Assembly: GCA_016282095.1 (NCBI GenBank)
Contig: JAEEJW010000171.1
Location: 1-49,276 of the forward strand
Direction: 5' to 3'
Source of the DNA: Ruminiclostridium sp.
Lineage (GTDB): Bacteria > Bacillota > Clostridia > Oscillospirales > Ruminococcaceae
Length of the DNA stretch: 49,276 nt
This document shows positions 32,917 to 41,445 of the stretch, in pieces; positions within the stretch are counted from its first letter, which is position 1; every line of letters begins with the position of its first letter. Made by a program: the position numbers and the translations under genes. The notes beneath the pieces are model-generated. The model ran no database searches and was not told the origin of the DNA. It saw only the letters and a list, made by a program, of their open reading frames with translations.

Positions 32917-34998
32917 TTATAATGCTATGCTCCCCACAGACTGTATCTGTGTCGTGCTGTCTATCTCACTGTACGAAAGCACGGTGATATTCTGGAGGAA
33001 CTGGTCTATCAGCTTCTTGAAATATACTCTTACTATAGGCGAAGTAAGTATGATTACGTTCGGGATAACGTCCTTTATCTTGTTCACTTCGTCCGTTGTC
33101 TTTGCCACGATGCGCTGAATCGTGTCGGGATCCATGGACAGATAGCTTCCCTGATCGGACTTCTTCACACTTGCGACGATCATATCCTCTATCCTCGGAT
33201 CTATGGTTATCACGCGCAGGGAGTTCGCCTCGGCGAAGCGCCTCGTTATAGTGCGGCGCAGAGCCTGTCTTACATACTCCACGGTGATATCTATATCCTT
33301 CATTGTGGTGAGATGGTCGCTCAGGGTCTCGAGTATTGTCTCCATATCCCTTATCGGAACGCCCTCACGCAGCAGCATGGAGAGTACCTTCTGGAGATAA
33401 CCGTAGGAAATGACATTCGGAACAAGATCCTCGACGATAGTGGCATTGGTTTTCTTGATGTTCTCCACCATAGTCTTGACATCCTGGCGTGTGAGGATCT
33501 CGCTGCAGTGCTGCTTGATGACTTCGGACAGGTGGGTTATCATTACGGAAACGGGGTCTATCAGAGTATATCCTGCCACATCCGCAGCGACCTTCTTGTC
33601 CTCGCTTATCCAGCGGGCAGGGATTCCGAAAGCCGGTTCTATGGTGTCGATACCGTCCACCGGCATCGATACATCGCCGTTATCCAGCGCGAGATAATGA
33701 TCGACAAGGATCTCTCCTCTGGCGACCTCCTCGCCCTTGATCTTGATTATGTACTGGTTCGGGTTTATATCCGGGTTATCGCGCATACGCACTGAAGGTA
33801 TTACCATGCCCATATCCAGCGCGAACTGCTTTCTGAACAGTACGACACGCTCTATGAAGTTTCCGCCGCTCCGCTCGTCAACGAGATGCAGCAGCGAGTA
33901 ACCGAACTCCATTTCCACCTGCTCCACATTGAGCAGCTTGAATACATTGTCGATATCGCGATAGTAGTCCGTGTCCGTGGTCGGCCGCTGTTCCTTGGCC
34001 TCCTCGACCTGTTTCTGCGCTTCGGCAGCCTCGGCAACCTGCGCCTCACGGGTCTGGGTACGCCGCAGATAAATACCGGCGTACAGGAGAGCCCCGCCCA
34101 GCAGCGCGAGTATGGGCTTCGGGAAGCCCGGCACCAGCATCAGCACGATCATTACCGCACCGGTTATGATCATAACTGTCGGGTTGTTTGTGAACTGGCG
34201 CTTTACGTCCTCGTTGAAGCTGCCCTCACTCGCGGTTCTGGTAACTACCATACCGGTGGCGACGGATATCAGCAGTGAGGGTATCTGCGAGCACAGACCG
34301 TCACCGACTGTCGCCAGCGAGTATGTGCTCATAACGGTGCCTACATCGGCACCTCCGATTATTCCTATGATAGCACCGCCGATAAGGTTTATCAGCGATG
34401 TGATTATCGACATTATAGCGTCACCTTTGACGAACTTGGTGGCACCGTCCATTGCTCCGAAAAAGTCCGCTTCACGCTGTACGTTAGCACGGCGTATCTT
34501 TGCTTCTTCGTCTGTTATTGCCCCTGTGTTGAGGTCGGCGTCTATGGACATCTGCTTACCGGGCATTGCGTCCAGGGTAAATCTCGCAGCAACTTCGGAA
34601 ACACGTTCCGAACCCTTGGTGATAACAAGGAAATTCGCGAGGAATATGATTATAAAGATGATAAATCCTACTACCGGGTCGCCGCCCATTACGAACTGTC
34701 CGAATGTTGCAATGACCGAACCCGCCTGTCCTGTGCTGAGTATGCCTCGGGTGGTCGAAACGTTCAGCGCAAGCCGGAATACCGTAGTGATGAGCAGTAT
34801 GGTCGGGAAGATCGAAAATTCGAGGGCTTCCTTTATATACATGGTCATCAGCAGTATTACCAGCGACAGACCTATATTGACAAGGAGCAGAAAATCAAGC
34901 AGCGCTCCGCCCATGATGCCGTTGAGTGGTATGATGAGCGCGAGGATGATAAATACGACGAACACGGCAAATACATTGCTCATCATTCTTTTTACCAT
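32917..34998 (-). CDS. flhA: Flagellar export gate protein FlhA
   Basis: A 693-residue core export protein. Eight transmembrane segments occupy the first 320 residues; the FHIPEP-like loop is RFTLDAMPGKQMSIDADLNTGAITDEEAKIRRANVQREADFFGAMDG. The cytosolic C-terminal domain (from about residue 350) has the FlhA fold that docks chaperone-substrate complexes (DNPDINPNQYIIKIKGEEVARGEIL, PAFGIPARWI). It forms the nonameric ring below the FliPQR/FlhB gate. The start follows GGAGGCAGGAAGTAAGAG. It lies between flhB and fliA; flhF and flhG, which often separate flhA and fliA in Firmicutes, are absent here. Confidence 0.96.
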   Translation of the reverse strand: MVKRMMSNVFAVFVVFIILALIIPLNGIMGGALLDFLLLVNIGLSLVILLMTMYIKEALEFSIFPTILLITTVFRLALNVSTTRGILSTGQAGSVIATFGQFVMGGDPVVGFIIFIIIFLANFLVITKGSERVSEVAARFTLDAMPGKQMSIDADLNTGAITDEEAKIRRANVQREADFFGAMDGATKFVKGDAIMSIITSLINLIGGAIIGIIGGADVGTVMSTYSLATVGDGLCSQIPSLLISVATGMVVTRTASEGSFNEDVKRQFTNNPTVMIITGAVMIVLMLVPGFPKPILALLGGALLYAGIYLRRTQTREAQVAEAAEAQKQVEEAKEQRPTTDTDYYRDIDNVFKLLNVEQVEMEFGYSLLHLVDERSGGNFIERVVLFRKQFALDMGMVIPSVRMRDNPDINPNQYIIKIKGEEVARGEILVDHYLALDNGDVSMPVDGIDTIEPAFGIPARWISEDKKVAADVAGYTLIDPVSVMITHLSEVIKQHCSEILTRQDVKTMVENIKKTNATIVEDLVPNVISYGYLQKVLSMLLREGVPIRDMETILETLSDHLTTMKDIDITVEYVRQALRRTITRRFAEANSLRVITIDPRIEDMIVASVKKSDQGSYLSMDPDTIQRIVAKTTDEVNKIKDVIPNVIILTSPIVRVYFKKLIDQFLQNITVLSYSEIDSTTQIQSVGSIAL

Positions 34999-35053
34999 CT
35001 CTTACTTCCTGCCTCCTTTCGTTTTTCTGTTTTATGTCATGTACCGGAAAATC

Positions 35054-36178
35054 TTATCCCGATCGTCCGTTCCCTTCGCCGGCACGGTTTGCACCGTCTG
35101 TGGGCGGTTCGAACTTTATGCCCTTTGCGGTAAACATATCAGAGATAACCACCGCCACTGCCTTGAACAGCGAACTCGGTATCTCCTGCCCTATCTCTAC
35201 GGTCTCGTACAGCTCTCTTGCGAGAGGACGATCCTCTGTTATGAATACGCCGCTTTTTTCGGCTATTTCGATTATCTTGAGTGCAAGAGCATCTTTGCCC
35301 TTTGCCACGACGAACGGCGCCAAATACGCCGATGTCTCGGTGTCATATTTCAGCGCCACAGCGTAGTGTGTAGGGTTTCTGACTACCACATCGGAGCCCG
35401 GTACCTGCTCCATCATACGCTGCTGCGCCATTTCACGCTGTTTCTGCTTTATCTTGCCCTTTATCTGCGGGTCACCTTCGGTCTGCTTGTACTCGTCCTT
35501 GACTTCCTGTTTTGACATTTTCAGGTTCTTCTCAAACTGGTACCACTGAAACAGGTAATCCCCCGCCGCCACGAACACGAATATGACACAGAGTATCATC
35601 ACTATCGTGAATATGGTGTTCGCTATATAAGCCACCGCATAAATGGGTTCGGTGTCCACAAGACTCACTATCTCTGTCATGCGGCTCTCGATCTGGCCGT
35701 AGACCACGAAGATTATCGCAGAGAGTTCGATAATGCCCTTGAGAATACCGACCGCAGCCTGCGCCGAGAACATCTTCTTGATGCCGTTCAGCGGATTCAG
35801 CTTCGAAAATTTCGGCTTCAGCGGCTTCATCGTGAACAGCCCGCGGGTCTGGGCCATGACTGTTATTACCACGATCAGGGCTATTATCGCACAAAGCGGC
35901 AGCACTATCATTACTGCCTGCTTTATTACATTGAAGAATATATTGGTATAGGTGCTGAATTCGTTGTCGTATTCCATTCCTACCTTTTCGAGCCCTTCGG
36001 TCATTATCTTTGTGAGCTGAACGAACATATAGGAACTGAGAACGGCAAGCGCCGAGAAAGTTCCGAGTATCGCCACGGCTGTAACGACCTCGTTGCTCTG
36101 GAGCACCTGGCCTTCTTTTTCTCTGGCGTCACGCCGTTTTTTCGGCGTCGCCTTTTCGGTTTTGTCTTCTCCCGGCAA
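35054..36178 (-). CDS. flhB: Flagellar export switch protein FlhB (TTG start)
   Basis: A 374-residue protein. N-terminus DKTEKATPKKRRDAREKEGQV is diagnostic, and four transmembrane segments follow. The autocleavage site NPTH is at residues 268-271 (VVRNPTHYAVALKYD), which permits the switch from hook to filament export. The C-terminal cytosolic domain ends with a Gly/Asn/Arg-rich tail. The start is TTG at 36178 behind GAGGTGATCGTCG; an in-frame stop lies upstream and no ATG fits. It follows fliR by 22 bases. Confidence 0.95.
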   Translation of the reverse strand: MPGEDKTEKATPKKRRDAREKEGQVLQSNEVVTAVAILGTFSALAVLSSYMFVQLTKIMTEGLEKVGMEYDNEFSTYTNIFFNVIKQAVMIVLPLCAIIALIVVITVMAQTRGLFTMKPLKPKFSKLNPLNGIKKMFSAQAAVGILKGIIELSAIIFVVYGQIESRMTEIVSLVDTEPIYAVAYIANTIFTIVMILCVIFVFVAAGDYLFQWYQFEKNLKMSKQEVKDEYKQTEGDPQIKGKIKQKQREMAQQRMMEQVPGSDVVVRNPTHYAVALKYDTETSAYLAPFVVAKGKDALALKIIEIAEKSGVFITEDRPLARELYETVEIGQEIPSSLFKAVAVVISDMFTAKGIKFEPPTDGANRAGEGNGRSG

Positions 36179-36200
36179 CGACGATCACCTCACCCGGGAA

Positions 36201-36992
36201 CTATACGAAATGCCTTACCGCCGCGTCAAGATTCGTCCACAGGTACCCGAACAGCTTATCGATGAACTCGGAATACGGTCCTGCCGCTGCGATTATGACT
36301 ATGAAGCCGACTATCAGCTTCAGGTGGATATTCAGAACAAATATCTGTATCGTAGGCACCGCTTTCATTATGATGCCCATGCAGAATTCGACTATCAACT
36401 CTGCCGCCAGCAGCGGCATAGCAAATTTCAGTGCCAGCTCCATTATCGTGCCCATATACATGACAATGATGAGCGCCAGATCAATGGTCGCCCCTGTAAA
36501 CCCGTACCCCAGCGGTATTGTCTCGTATGAGAGACTGAACAGCTTTATATACGACAGGTGACTGCCCGTGACAAAGAAGCATAGCACGAACATATAATAG
36601 TAGTAATTGCCGAATACCGGCATCGTAACTCCGGTCGCGGGGTCGTAAGCCTTAGCCATTCCGAGGCCGACCTCGGTATCCATGATCTCACCGGCGTACA
36701 GCAGTACCGTCAGTATCAGATTCGTGAAAAATCCGAATACTATGCCGATGAACAGTTCCTTTATGACTACGAACGCGAATCCGATGACTCCCGTAAATTC
36801 CGGAGCAGCGGCCGATCCGCCCATGGACGCCGTCATCAGTACTGCCAGAACTATGGACATGAAGGCTTTTATATTAGCCGGCGTGTTGTTCCGGGCGAAT
36901 ATCGGGTTGAAGGTAAATATCCCCGTAACCCGGCACAGCACGAATATGAACGCCGTGAAATTGCTGTAAAGTGTTTCCCAGACGAACATCAC
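36201..36992 (-). CDS. fliR: Flagellar export gate protein FliR
   Basis: A 263-residue, six-segment membrane protein. The N-terminus FVWETLYSNFTAFIFVLCRVTGIFTFNPIFARNNTPANIKAF and middle LFIGIVFGFFTNLILTVLLYAGEIMDTEVGLGMAKAYDP match FliR. GTG at 36992 overlaps the fliQ stop by four bases (GTGA), with an ATG next to it; either may be used. FliR, FliQ and FliP together form the helical export channel. Confidence 0.94.
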   Translation of the reverse strand: MMFVWETLYSNFTAFIFVLCRVTGIFTFNPIFARNNTPANIKAFMSIVLAVLMTASMGGSAAAPEFTGVIGFAFVVIKELFIGIVFGFFTNLILTVLLYAGEIMDTEVGLGMAKAYDPATGVTMPVFGNYYYYMFVLCFFVTGSHLSYIKLFSLSYETIPLGYGFTGATIDLALIIVMYMGTIMELALKFAMPLLAAELIVEFCMGIIMKAVPTIQIFVLNIHLKLIVGFIVIIAAAGPYSEFIDKLFGYLWTNLDAAVRHFV

Positions 36993-37261
36993 GGAATAGG
37001 CGTGGTCGCCATGAGCTCAACTATACGGTTGAAGAAATCTATGATGCTGGAGCACATCCACGGTCCCATTGCGAGGAGCGCCAGCGCTACGATTATGGCT
37101 TTCGGCGCGAAGGTGAGAGTCTGCTCATGCACCTGCGTTGCGGCCTGTAATATCGCGATTATGAGTCCGACGAGCATCGCTATCAGCAGCGTCGGCACCG
37201 CAAGCTTGAACGCAAGGATTATAGCTTCGGTGAATATCTCAAGTACAAGATCCTCGGACAT
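36989..37261 (-). CDS. fliQ: Flagellar export gate protein FliQ
   Basis: 90 residues with two transmembrane hairpin helices: EAIILAFKLAVPTLLIAMLVGLIIAILQAATQVHEQTLTFAPK and IIVALALLAMGPWMCSSIIDFF. QAATQVHEQTLTF is the family signature. It overlaps fliR by four bases and lies 31 bases after fliP. Confidence 0.96.
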   Translation of the reverse strand: MSEDLVLEIFTEAIILAFKLAVPTLLIAMLVGLIIAILQAATQVHEQTLTFAPKAIIVALALLAMGPWMCSSIIDFFNRIVELMATTPIP

Positions 37262-37292
37262 TTATGCATCGACCTCCCCGATCCCTGCTCCG

Positions 37293-38288
37293 CTAAACAT
37301 TGAAGGAATTTACGAGTGTACCGACGAGCATCTGCCAGCCGTCAACAAGCACGAACAGCATTATCTTGAACGGCAGCGATATCATCGAAGGCGGCAGCAT
37401 CATCATACCCATTGCCATAAGGGTCGAGGAAACGACTATATCTATGACAAGGAAAGGTATGAAGAGCATGAAGCCCATCTGGAAGGCTCTCGTAAGCTCA
37501 CTGATTATAAACGACGGTATAACGACTTCCAGCCCGAGCTGGTCGGCATAGTCGGTAAGCTCCTCATCGGTCTGTGTCAGATCGACAGGCACTTTTACTA
37601 TGCTCTCTACCGGTTCTATCGGCTGTATAAAGTCCGGATCTATCACGCTGCCGTTATCCTCGGGGGCCGTAGTCTGCGCCGCAGCAGCCTCTTTAGCCTG
37701 TTCCTGCGCTTTGTAGACCGACTGACCTTTAAGTTCGAGGAAGAACTGCATATTCCTGCGCGATGTGTTTTTCAGCATGAATGTCTTGAGCGTATCCCCG
37801 GAACGGTCGAGCATCTCGTTTATGGATATCTCTCCCGCGGCATAGGGCTGATAGGCGTTGTCATTTATCTGAGTGAACGTCGGCCACATGACAAACAGTG
37901 TAAGAAATAACGAAAGCCCCATCAATACCGAGTTGGGCGGGATAGACTGGGTCTGCATCGCGTTTCTTAAAAAGCTGAAAACTATGACGATCCTTGTGAA
38001 TGATGTAAGCATCACAAGGAACGACGGGGCGACCGACAGTATGGTGATTATCAGTATCACTTCAAGGGACTGGGAGCCGTCTATGCCGATGAGCTGCTTG
38101 AGCAGCGAATCATCGACGGGTTCGGTGCCCGGATTCCCCGCAAGTACCTCGGTCTCTGCGTCTCCTTCCGCAGCGCCCAGCGCCGAGGCTGTGACGCATA
38201 TCACTGACATCAGCAGACACGTCACGACAAAGGATATGATGAACCTGATAAAATACTTACTGTTCTGTTTTATCGTTTCCTTGACCAT
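37293..38288 (-). CDS. fliP: Flagellar export gate protein FliP with extended extracytoplasmic loop
   Basis: A 331-residue FliP (usual about 220-260). A cleavable signal-like N-terminus (FIRFIISFVVTCLLMSVICVTASALG) is followed by an acidic stretch. The core segments are LEVILIITILSVAPSFLVMLTSFTRIVIVFSFLRNAM, SIPPNSVLMGLSLFLTLFVMWPT and VIPSFIISELTRAFQMGFMLFIPFLVIDIVVSSTLMAMGMMMLPP. Between FFLELK (187) and LEVVIPSF is an unusual insertion of about 50 residues (QEQAKEAAAAQTTAPEDNGS...). The start overlaps the end of fliO by about 32 bases, with AAAGGATAACGGCA before it. Confidence 0.94.
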   Translation of the reverse strand: MVKETIKQNSKYFIRFIISFVVTCLLMSVICVTASALGAAEGDAETEVLAGNPGTEPVDDSLLKQLIGIDGSQSLEVILIITILSVAPSFLVMLTSFTRIVIVFSFLRNAMQTQSIPPNSVLMGLSLFLTLFVMWPTFTQINDNAYQPYAAGEISINEMLDRSGDTLKTFMLKNTSRRNMQFFLELKGQSVYKAQEQAKEAAAAQTTAPEDNGSVIDPDFIQPIEPVESIVKVPVDLTQTDEELTDYADQLGLEVVIPSFIISELTRAFQMGFMLFIPFLVIDIVVSSTLMAMGMMMLPPSMISLPFKIMLFVLVDGWQMLVGTLVNSFNV

Positions 38289-38646
38289 TGCCGTTATCCT
38301 TTCCCGTGCCTTTATTCCTTTTCATGACCTCGGCAAACGCAGCAGCAAATGACATACCGTTCTGCGCTTCGGGAGATGACTGCTGGGCATAGTATTCCTC
38401 GGGGCTCATATCTATGTCGGCGAGCTTTTCGATATGCTGCCCCGTAACGCCGACGAGCATCAGCTTACCGGCGACACAAACAACAACAAGCATACCGTCT
38501 CTTCCGAGTGATACTCTGTCGATGACCTTCATTCGATTCCCGTTGACATATCCGAGCCCGCCGTTGAGCTTCTTCATAGCATACACAAGTATGAAGAACA
38601 ACCCGAGTACGCCAGCAAGGGAAAGGATCATCCAGATCCATTCCAT
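38257..38646 (-). CDS. fliO: Flagellar biosynthesis protein FliO
   Basis: 129 residues: one N-terminal transmembrane segment (WIWMILSLAGVLGLFFILVYAMKKL), then the FliO domain (MKVIDRVSLGRDGMLVVVCVAGKLMLVGVTGQHIEKLAD) and a hydrophilic Gly/Asn-rich tail. FliO helps assemble the FliPQR gate, and its position between cheY and fliP fits. It begins just after the cheY stop with no strong ribosome binding site of its own, so it is probably translated by coupling. Confidence 0.9.
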   Translation of the reverse strand: MEWIWMILSLAGVLGLFFILVYAMKKLNGGLGYVNGNRMKVIDRVSLGRDGMLVVVCVAGKLMLVGVTGQHIEKLADIDMSPEEYYAQQSSPEAQNGMSFAAAFAEVMKRNKGTGKDNGNGQGNDKTEQ

Positions 38647-38652
38647 ACCGGA

Positions 38653-39015
38653 TCAGCCGAGTATCTTGGTGACTGTCGCTATTATTCTGTCCGGTTTGAA
38701 CGGCTTTACGATGAAGTCCAGCGCGCCGAGCTTGATAGCCTCAACGACCATGGCTTCCTGACCCATGGCGCTGCACATAACGACCTTTGCCGCGGGATTC
38801 ATCTTCTTGATATCGGCAAGAGCCTCGATACCGGTCTTGTTGGGCATTGTTATGTCCATGATAACGAGATCGGGCTTCTCTGCTTCATAAGTCTGGCAGG
38901 CGATAGCGCCGTCCTGCGCCTCAAGGATATTCGTGTATCCGTTCTTTGTGAGGGTATCCTTGATGAGCATTCTCATGAAGGCTGCATCGTCGACCAATAA
39001 AATCTTCTTGTCCAT
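38653..39015 (-). CDS. cheY: Chemotaxis response regulator CheY
   Basis: A 120-residue single receiver domain. The acidic pair Asp9/Asp10 (LLVDDAAFMR), the phosphorylated Asp54 (LVIMDITMP), Ser82 and Lys104 (IVKPF) are all in place. It is phosphorylated by CheA, which is not in this window, and acts on the switch complex. It lies directly after fliY and before fliO, as in many Firmicutes, with AAGGAGTAAACAGCT as ribosome binding site. Confidence 0.96.
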   Translation of the reverse strand: MDKKILLVDDAAFMRMLIKDTLTKNGYTNILEAQDGAIACQTYEAEKPDLVIMDITMPNKTGIEALADIKKMNPAAKVVMCSAMGQEAMVVEAIKLGALDFIVKPFKPDRIIATVTKILG

Positions 39016-39021
39016 AGCTGT

Positions 39022-40401
39022 TTACTCCTTACTGATTGAATCCATAAGTTTAGATTTGATTATTTCCGTTATTCTGACAGCAAAGTTGTCGTCTATCACG
39101 ACTATATCGCCCTTGGCGATCAGGTTGCCGTTCACTATTATATCGACGGGAGCTCCCGCCTGACGCTCGAGCTCGATTATCGTGCCCTGCGTGAATTCAA
39201 GTATATCTTTCACCTTGCGCCGCGCTGTGCCTATCTCGACGGATATCTCCAGCGGAACTCCCATGAGCAGCTGGAGGTTTGTTTTCTGCTCGCCCGAAAG
39301 CTGTATATCCGGTGAGTCGAACTGATTGAGCTGCGCGTTCTGAAGGTTCATGGGCTGAGGCTGCTGGTAGCCGTAAGGCATCTGCGGCATAGCACCCTGC
39401 GGATAGCCGTACGGCATCTGCGGCATAGCGCCCTGCGGATAGCCGTATGGCATCTGCGGCATAGCGCCCTGCGGATAGCCGTATGGCATCTGCGGCATAG
39501 CACCCTGCGGCATCTGCGGCATTCCGCCCATCTGCGACATATCGGGAACAGGCTGCTGCATCTGCGGCTGCGGCGGAGCTGCCGGAGCGCCTCCGCCTGC
39601 CATTGCCGCAAACATGGCATCCATTTCGGCCTGCGACATGGTACCGCCGCCGCCCGAAGGCGCTGCCGGTGCGGGAGCCGCTGCTCCTCCTCCGCCTGCC
39701 ATAGACGCGAACATGGCGTCCATCTCGGCCTGCGACATAGTACCGCCGCCGCCACCCGAAGGCGCTGCCGGTGCGGGAACCGCGGGAGTCTCTTCCTCGT
39801 CCGCCGTCCCCAACACCTTGCGCGCTATATAGCTGGCAAGGTCGAGGGTCAGTATCGAAGCGAACTCGGACTTGATGACACCGTCGATCGTGAGATCGAA
39901 GTATATCGCGGTGACCTTTTCATCGGGCTCAAAGGTCTGCACCTCATTAAGGTCGATGTTTTCCATTATATACGGCGTCGGGGTCGAGATATCCACCACG
40001 ATGCCGAGGAAATCGGACAGCGCAGTCGCGCTGGCACCCATCATCTGGTTCATGACCTCGGACACGGCGCTTATGTTCAGCTCGTCAAACTCGAAATCGG
40101 GTGTGACTTCAAGGGGCTGACCCATGAGCTGATTGAGTATCATCTGCACGTCGTCCTGACGGAGAACCATGAGGTTATTGCCCGAAAGGCCTCTTACATA
40201 TTCTATTTTAACGCAGACAGCAGGCTCCAGCTTGTCGTATTGGAGCATATCGTCCGCTCTGACGACTTCCACTCTCGGAGTTGTGATCCACACCTTGGCG
40301 CTGAGAAGTTCGGAAACCGCGGTGGCGGCGCTTCCCATGCTTATATTCATGACTTCGCCGAGGGCGTCCTTCTCCATCTCGGAAAGGTCTGTCACAGCCA
40401 T
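39022..40401 (-). CDS. fliY: Flagellar motor switch phosphatase FliY with repeat-rich linker
   Basis: 459 residues in three parts. Residues 1-200 are a CheC-like domain with two phosphatase helices (DALGEVMNISMGSAATAVSELL and VSEVMNQMMGASATALSDFLG). Residues 205-370 form a linker of Gly/Ala/Pro with two copies of TMSQAEMDAMFA (Met at 222 and 255) and then QGAMPQMPYGYP repeats. The C-terminal 85 residues are a FliN/SpoA domain (LLMGVPLEISVEIGTARRKVKDILEFTQGTIIEL). FliY is part of the C-ring and removes phosphate from CheY-P. The EMDAM repeats resemble the CheY-binding LSQxEIDALL motif of FliM, but are internal here. ATG follows GCGAGGTTTGATTT. fliM ends three bases upstream. Confidence 0.94.
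   Translation of the reverse strand: MAVTDLSEMEKDALGEVMNISMGSAATAVSELLSAKVWITTPRVEVVRADDMLQYDKLEPAVCVKIEYVRGLSGNNLMVLRQDDVQMILNQLMGQPLEVTPDFEFDELNISAVSEVMNQMMGASATALSDFLGIVVDISTPTPYIMENIDLNEVQTFEPDEKVTAIYFDLTIDGVIKSEFASILTLDLASYIARKVLGTADEEETPAVPAPAAPSGGGGGTMSQAEMDAMFASMAGGGGAAAPAPAAPSGGGGTMSQAEMDAMFAAMAGGGAPAAPPQPQMQQPVPDMSQMGGMPQMPQGAMPQMPYGYPQGAMPQMPYGYPQGAMPQMPYGYPQGAMPQMPYGYQQPQPMNLQNAQLNQFDSPDIQLSGEQKTNLQLLMGVPLEISVEIGTARRKVKDILEFTQGTIIELERQAGAPVDIIVNGNLIAKGDIVVIDDNFAVRITEIIKSKLMDSISKE
39371..39514 (-). repeat. Four tandem 36-bp repeats in the fliY linker
   Basis: Four head-to-tail copies of a 36-base unit (CCGTAAGGCATCTGCGGCAT AGCACCCTGCGGATAG on the plus strand), starting at 39371, 39407, 39443 and 39479. 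They encode PQGAMPQMPYGY. The copies differ by one or two bases each. Confidence 0.9.
39600..39770 (-). repeat. Two direct repeats encoding GGGGTMSQAEMDAMF in fliY
   Basis: Two related copies about 99 bases apart (Met codons at 39639 and 39738) share ATGGCNTCCATNTCGGCCTG on the plus strand and the flanking Gly and Ala-Pro codons. Confidence 0.85.
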
Positions 40402-40404
40402 AAA

Positions 40405-41394
40405 TCAAACCTCGCTTCTGTAAACATTTTCGATCTTTACCGCTTTGTTCTGATTGAACGAGCCGAGTTTTCCGTCGAACCAGATCTTACTGCCGATCCT
40501 TAGTTTCACGTTGCTTTCGATGCTGATGTCAAGCGGGATTATGTCATCTACCTGGAGATTGAGAACATCGTAGACATCAAGGGAAGTATTGCCCAGCACT
40601 GCGGTAATATCCAGCGAAGTTTCGTTGAGCGCCTTCATTATGTTTTCGCGTCTTTCCTGTTCTCTTACGGCATCGAATTTGCGCGTCGTCCTGACGGACC
40701 TCGTCATATACTTCTGCATGATCTCATCGAGTGTGAGTACGGGCATACAGATCGTTATTATCGTTTTTGTGTCGTTGACGGTAGCTTCCAGTGCCACGAG
40801 GATCATCGTATCATCGTAATCGACCGCCGAATAGACTCTGGAGTTGGTCTCGATGTTCACGACGGTGGGATTGACCTCAAGGTAAGGCTCCCACGGCTCG
40901 CGGAGCAGCGCCGCCATATTGTTGATTATCTTGTCTATTATGCTGACCTCTATCTCGGTGAAGTCTCTGTCGGCGTCCTTGTATTCGCCTCTGCCGCCGA
41001 GAAGTCTGTCGATCAGCGTATATGTAAGCGAGTTTGAAAGCTGGACTATCGAAGTCACTGTGCCTATATCGTCATCGTGTATGCCGAGGTCGAGCGTTCC
41101 CATCATTACATAGTCGGGCAGCGCGTTGTTGAACTCGAAATACCGCTGTTCCTCTATTGAAGCAAGCGTGACCTTGCAGTATAGTCTCAGGAGTCCCGTT
41201 AAATACGAGGAAAGAAGTCTTGCGTAGTTGTCGAAGATGCTGTCGAGTATCTTTATTCGCTCTTTGGTAAATTTCTTCGGTGCGCGGAAGTCATATTCCT
41301 TGACTTCCGGCTCCTTGCTGCTCTCGACTACCCCGCCGTTCATCGCGCTGCTTAAAAGCGCGTCTATCTGTTCCTGCGTAAGGGTCTCAGCCAT
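40405..41394 (-). CDS. fliM: Flagellar motor switch protein FliM
   Basis: A 329-residue FliM. The N-terminal CheY-P-binding motif is LTQEQIDALLSSAMN (residues 5-19). The middle CheC-like domain includes FEFNNALPDYVMMGTLDLG-type sequence and ENIMKALNETSLDITAVLG. The C-terminal SpoA domain is LDVYDVLNLQVDDIIPLDISIESNVKLRIGSKIWFDGKLG. It links the switch complex to the MS ring. It lies downstream of motB, where fliL would often come first; none is found. Ribosome binding site GGTGAGGTTTGA. Confidence 0.95.
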   Translation of the reverse strand: MAETLTQEQIDALLSSAMNGGVVESSKEPEVKEYDFRAPKKFTKERIKILDSIFDNYARLLSSYLTGLLRLYCKVTLASIEEQRYFEFNNALPDYVMMGTLDLGIHDDDIGTVTSIVQLSNSLTYTLIDRLLGGRGEYKDADRDFTEIEVSIIDKIINNMAALLREPWEPYLEVNPTVVNIETNSRVYSAVDYDDTMILVALEATVNDTKTIITICMPVLTLDEIMQKYMTRSVRTTRKFDAVREQERRENIMKALNETSLDITAVLGNTSLDVYDVLNLQVDDIIPLDISIESNVKLRIGSKIWFDGKLGSFNQNKAVKIENVYRSEV

Positions 41395-41445
41395 TCAAAC
41401 CTCACCTCACCTTCTGCTCTGAGATATCCGATACCTGACTGTGCC

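Noticed and set aside
34112-35515. 467-residue plus-strand ORF over flhA/flhB
   Set aside because: Shadow spanning two complete flagellar genes.
39371-39514. CRISPR-like array in fliY
   Set aside because: The 36-bp units are head-to-tail without spacers and in frame.
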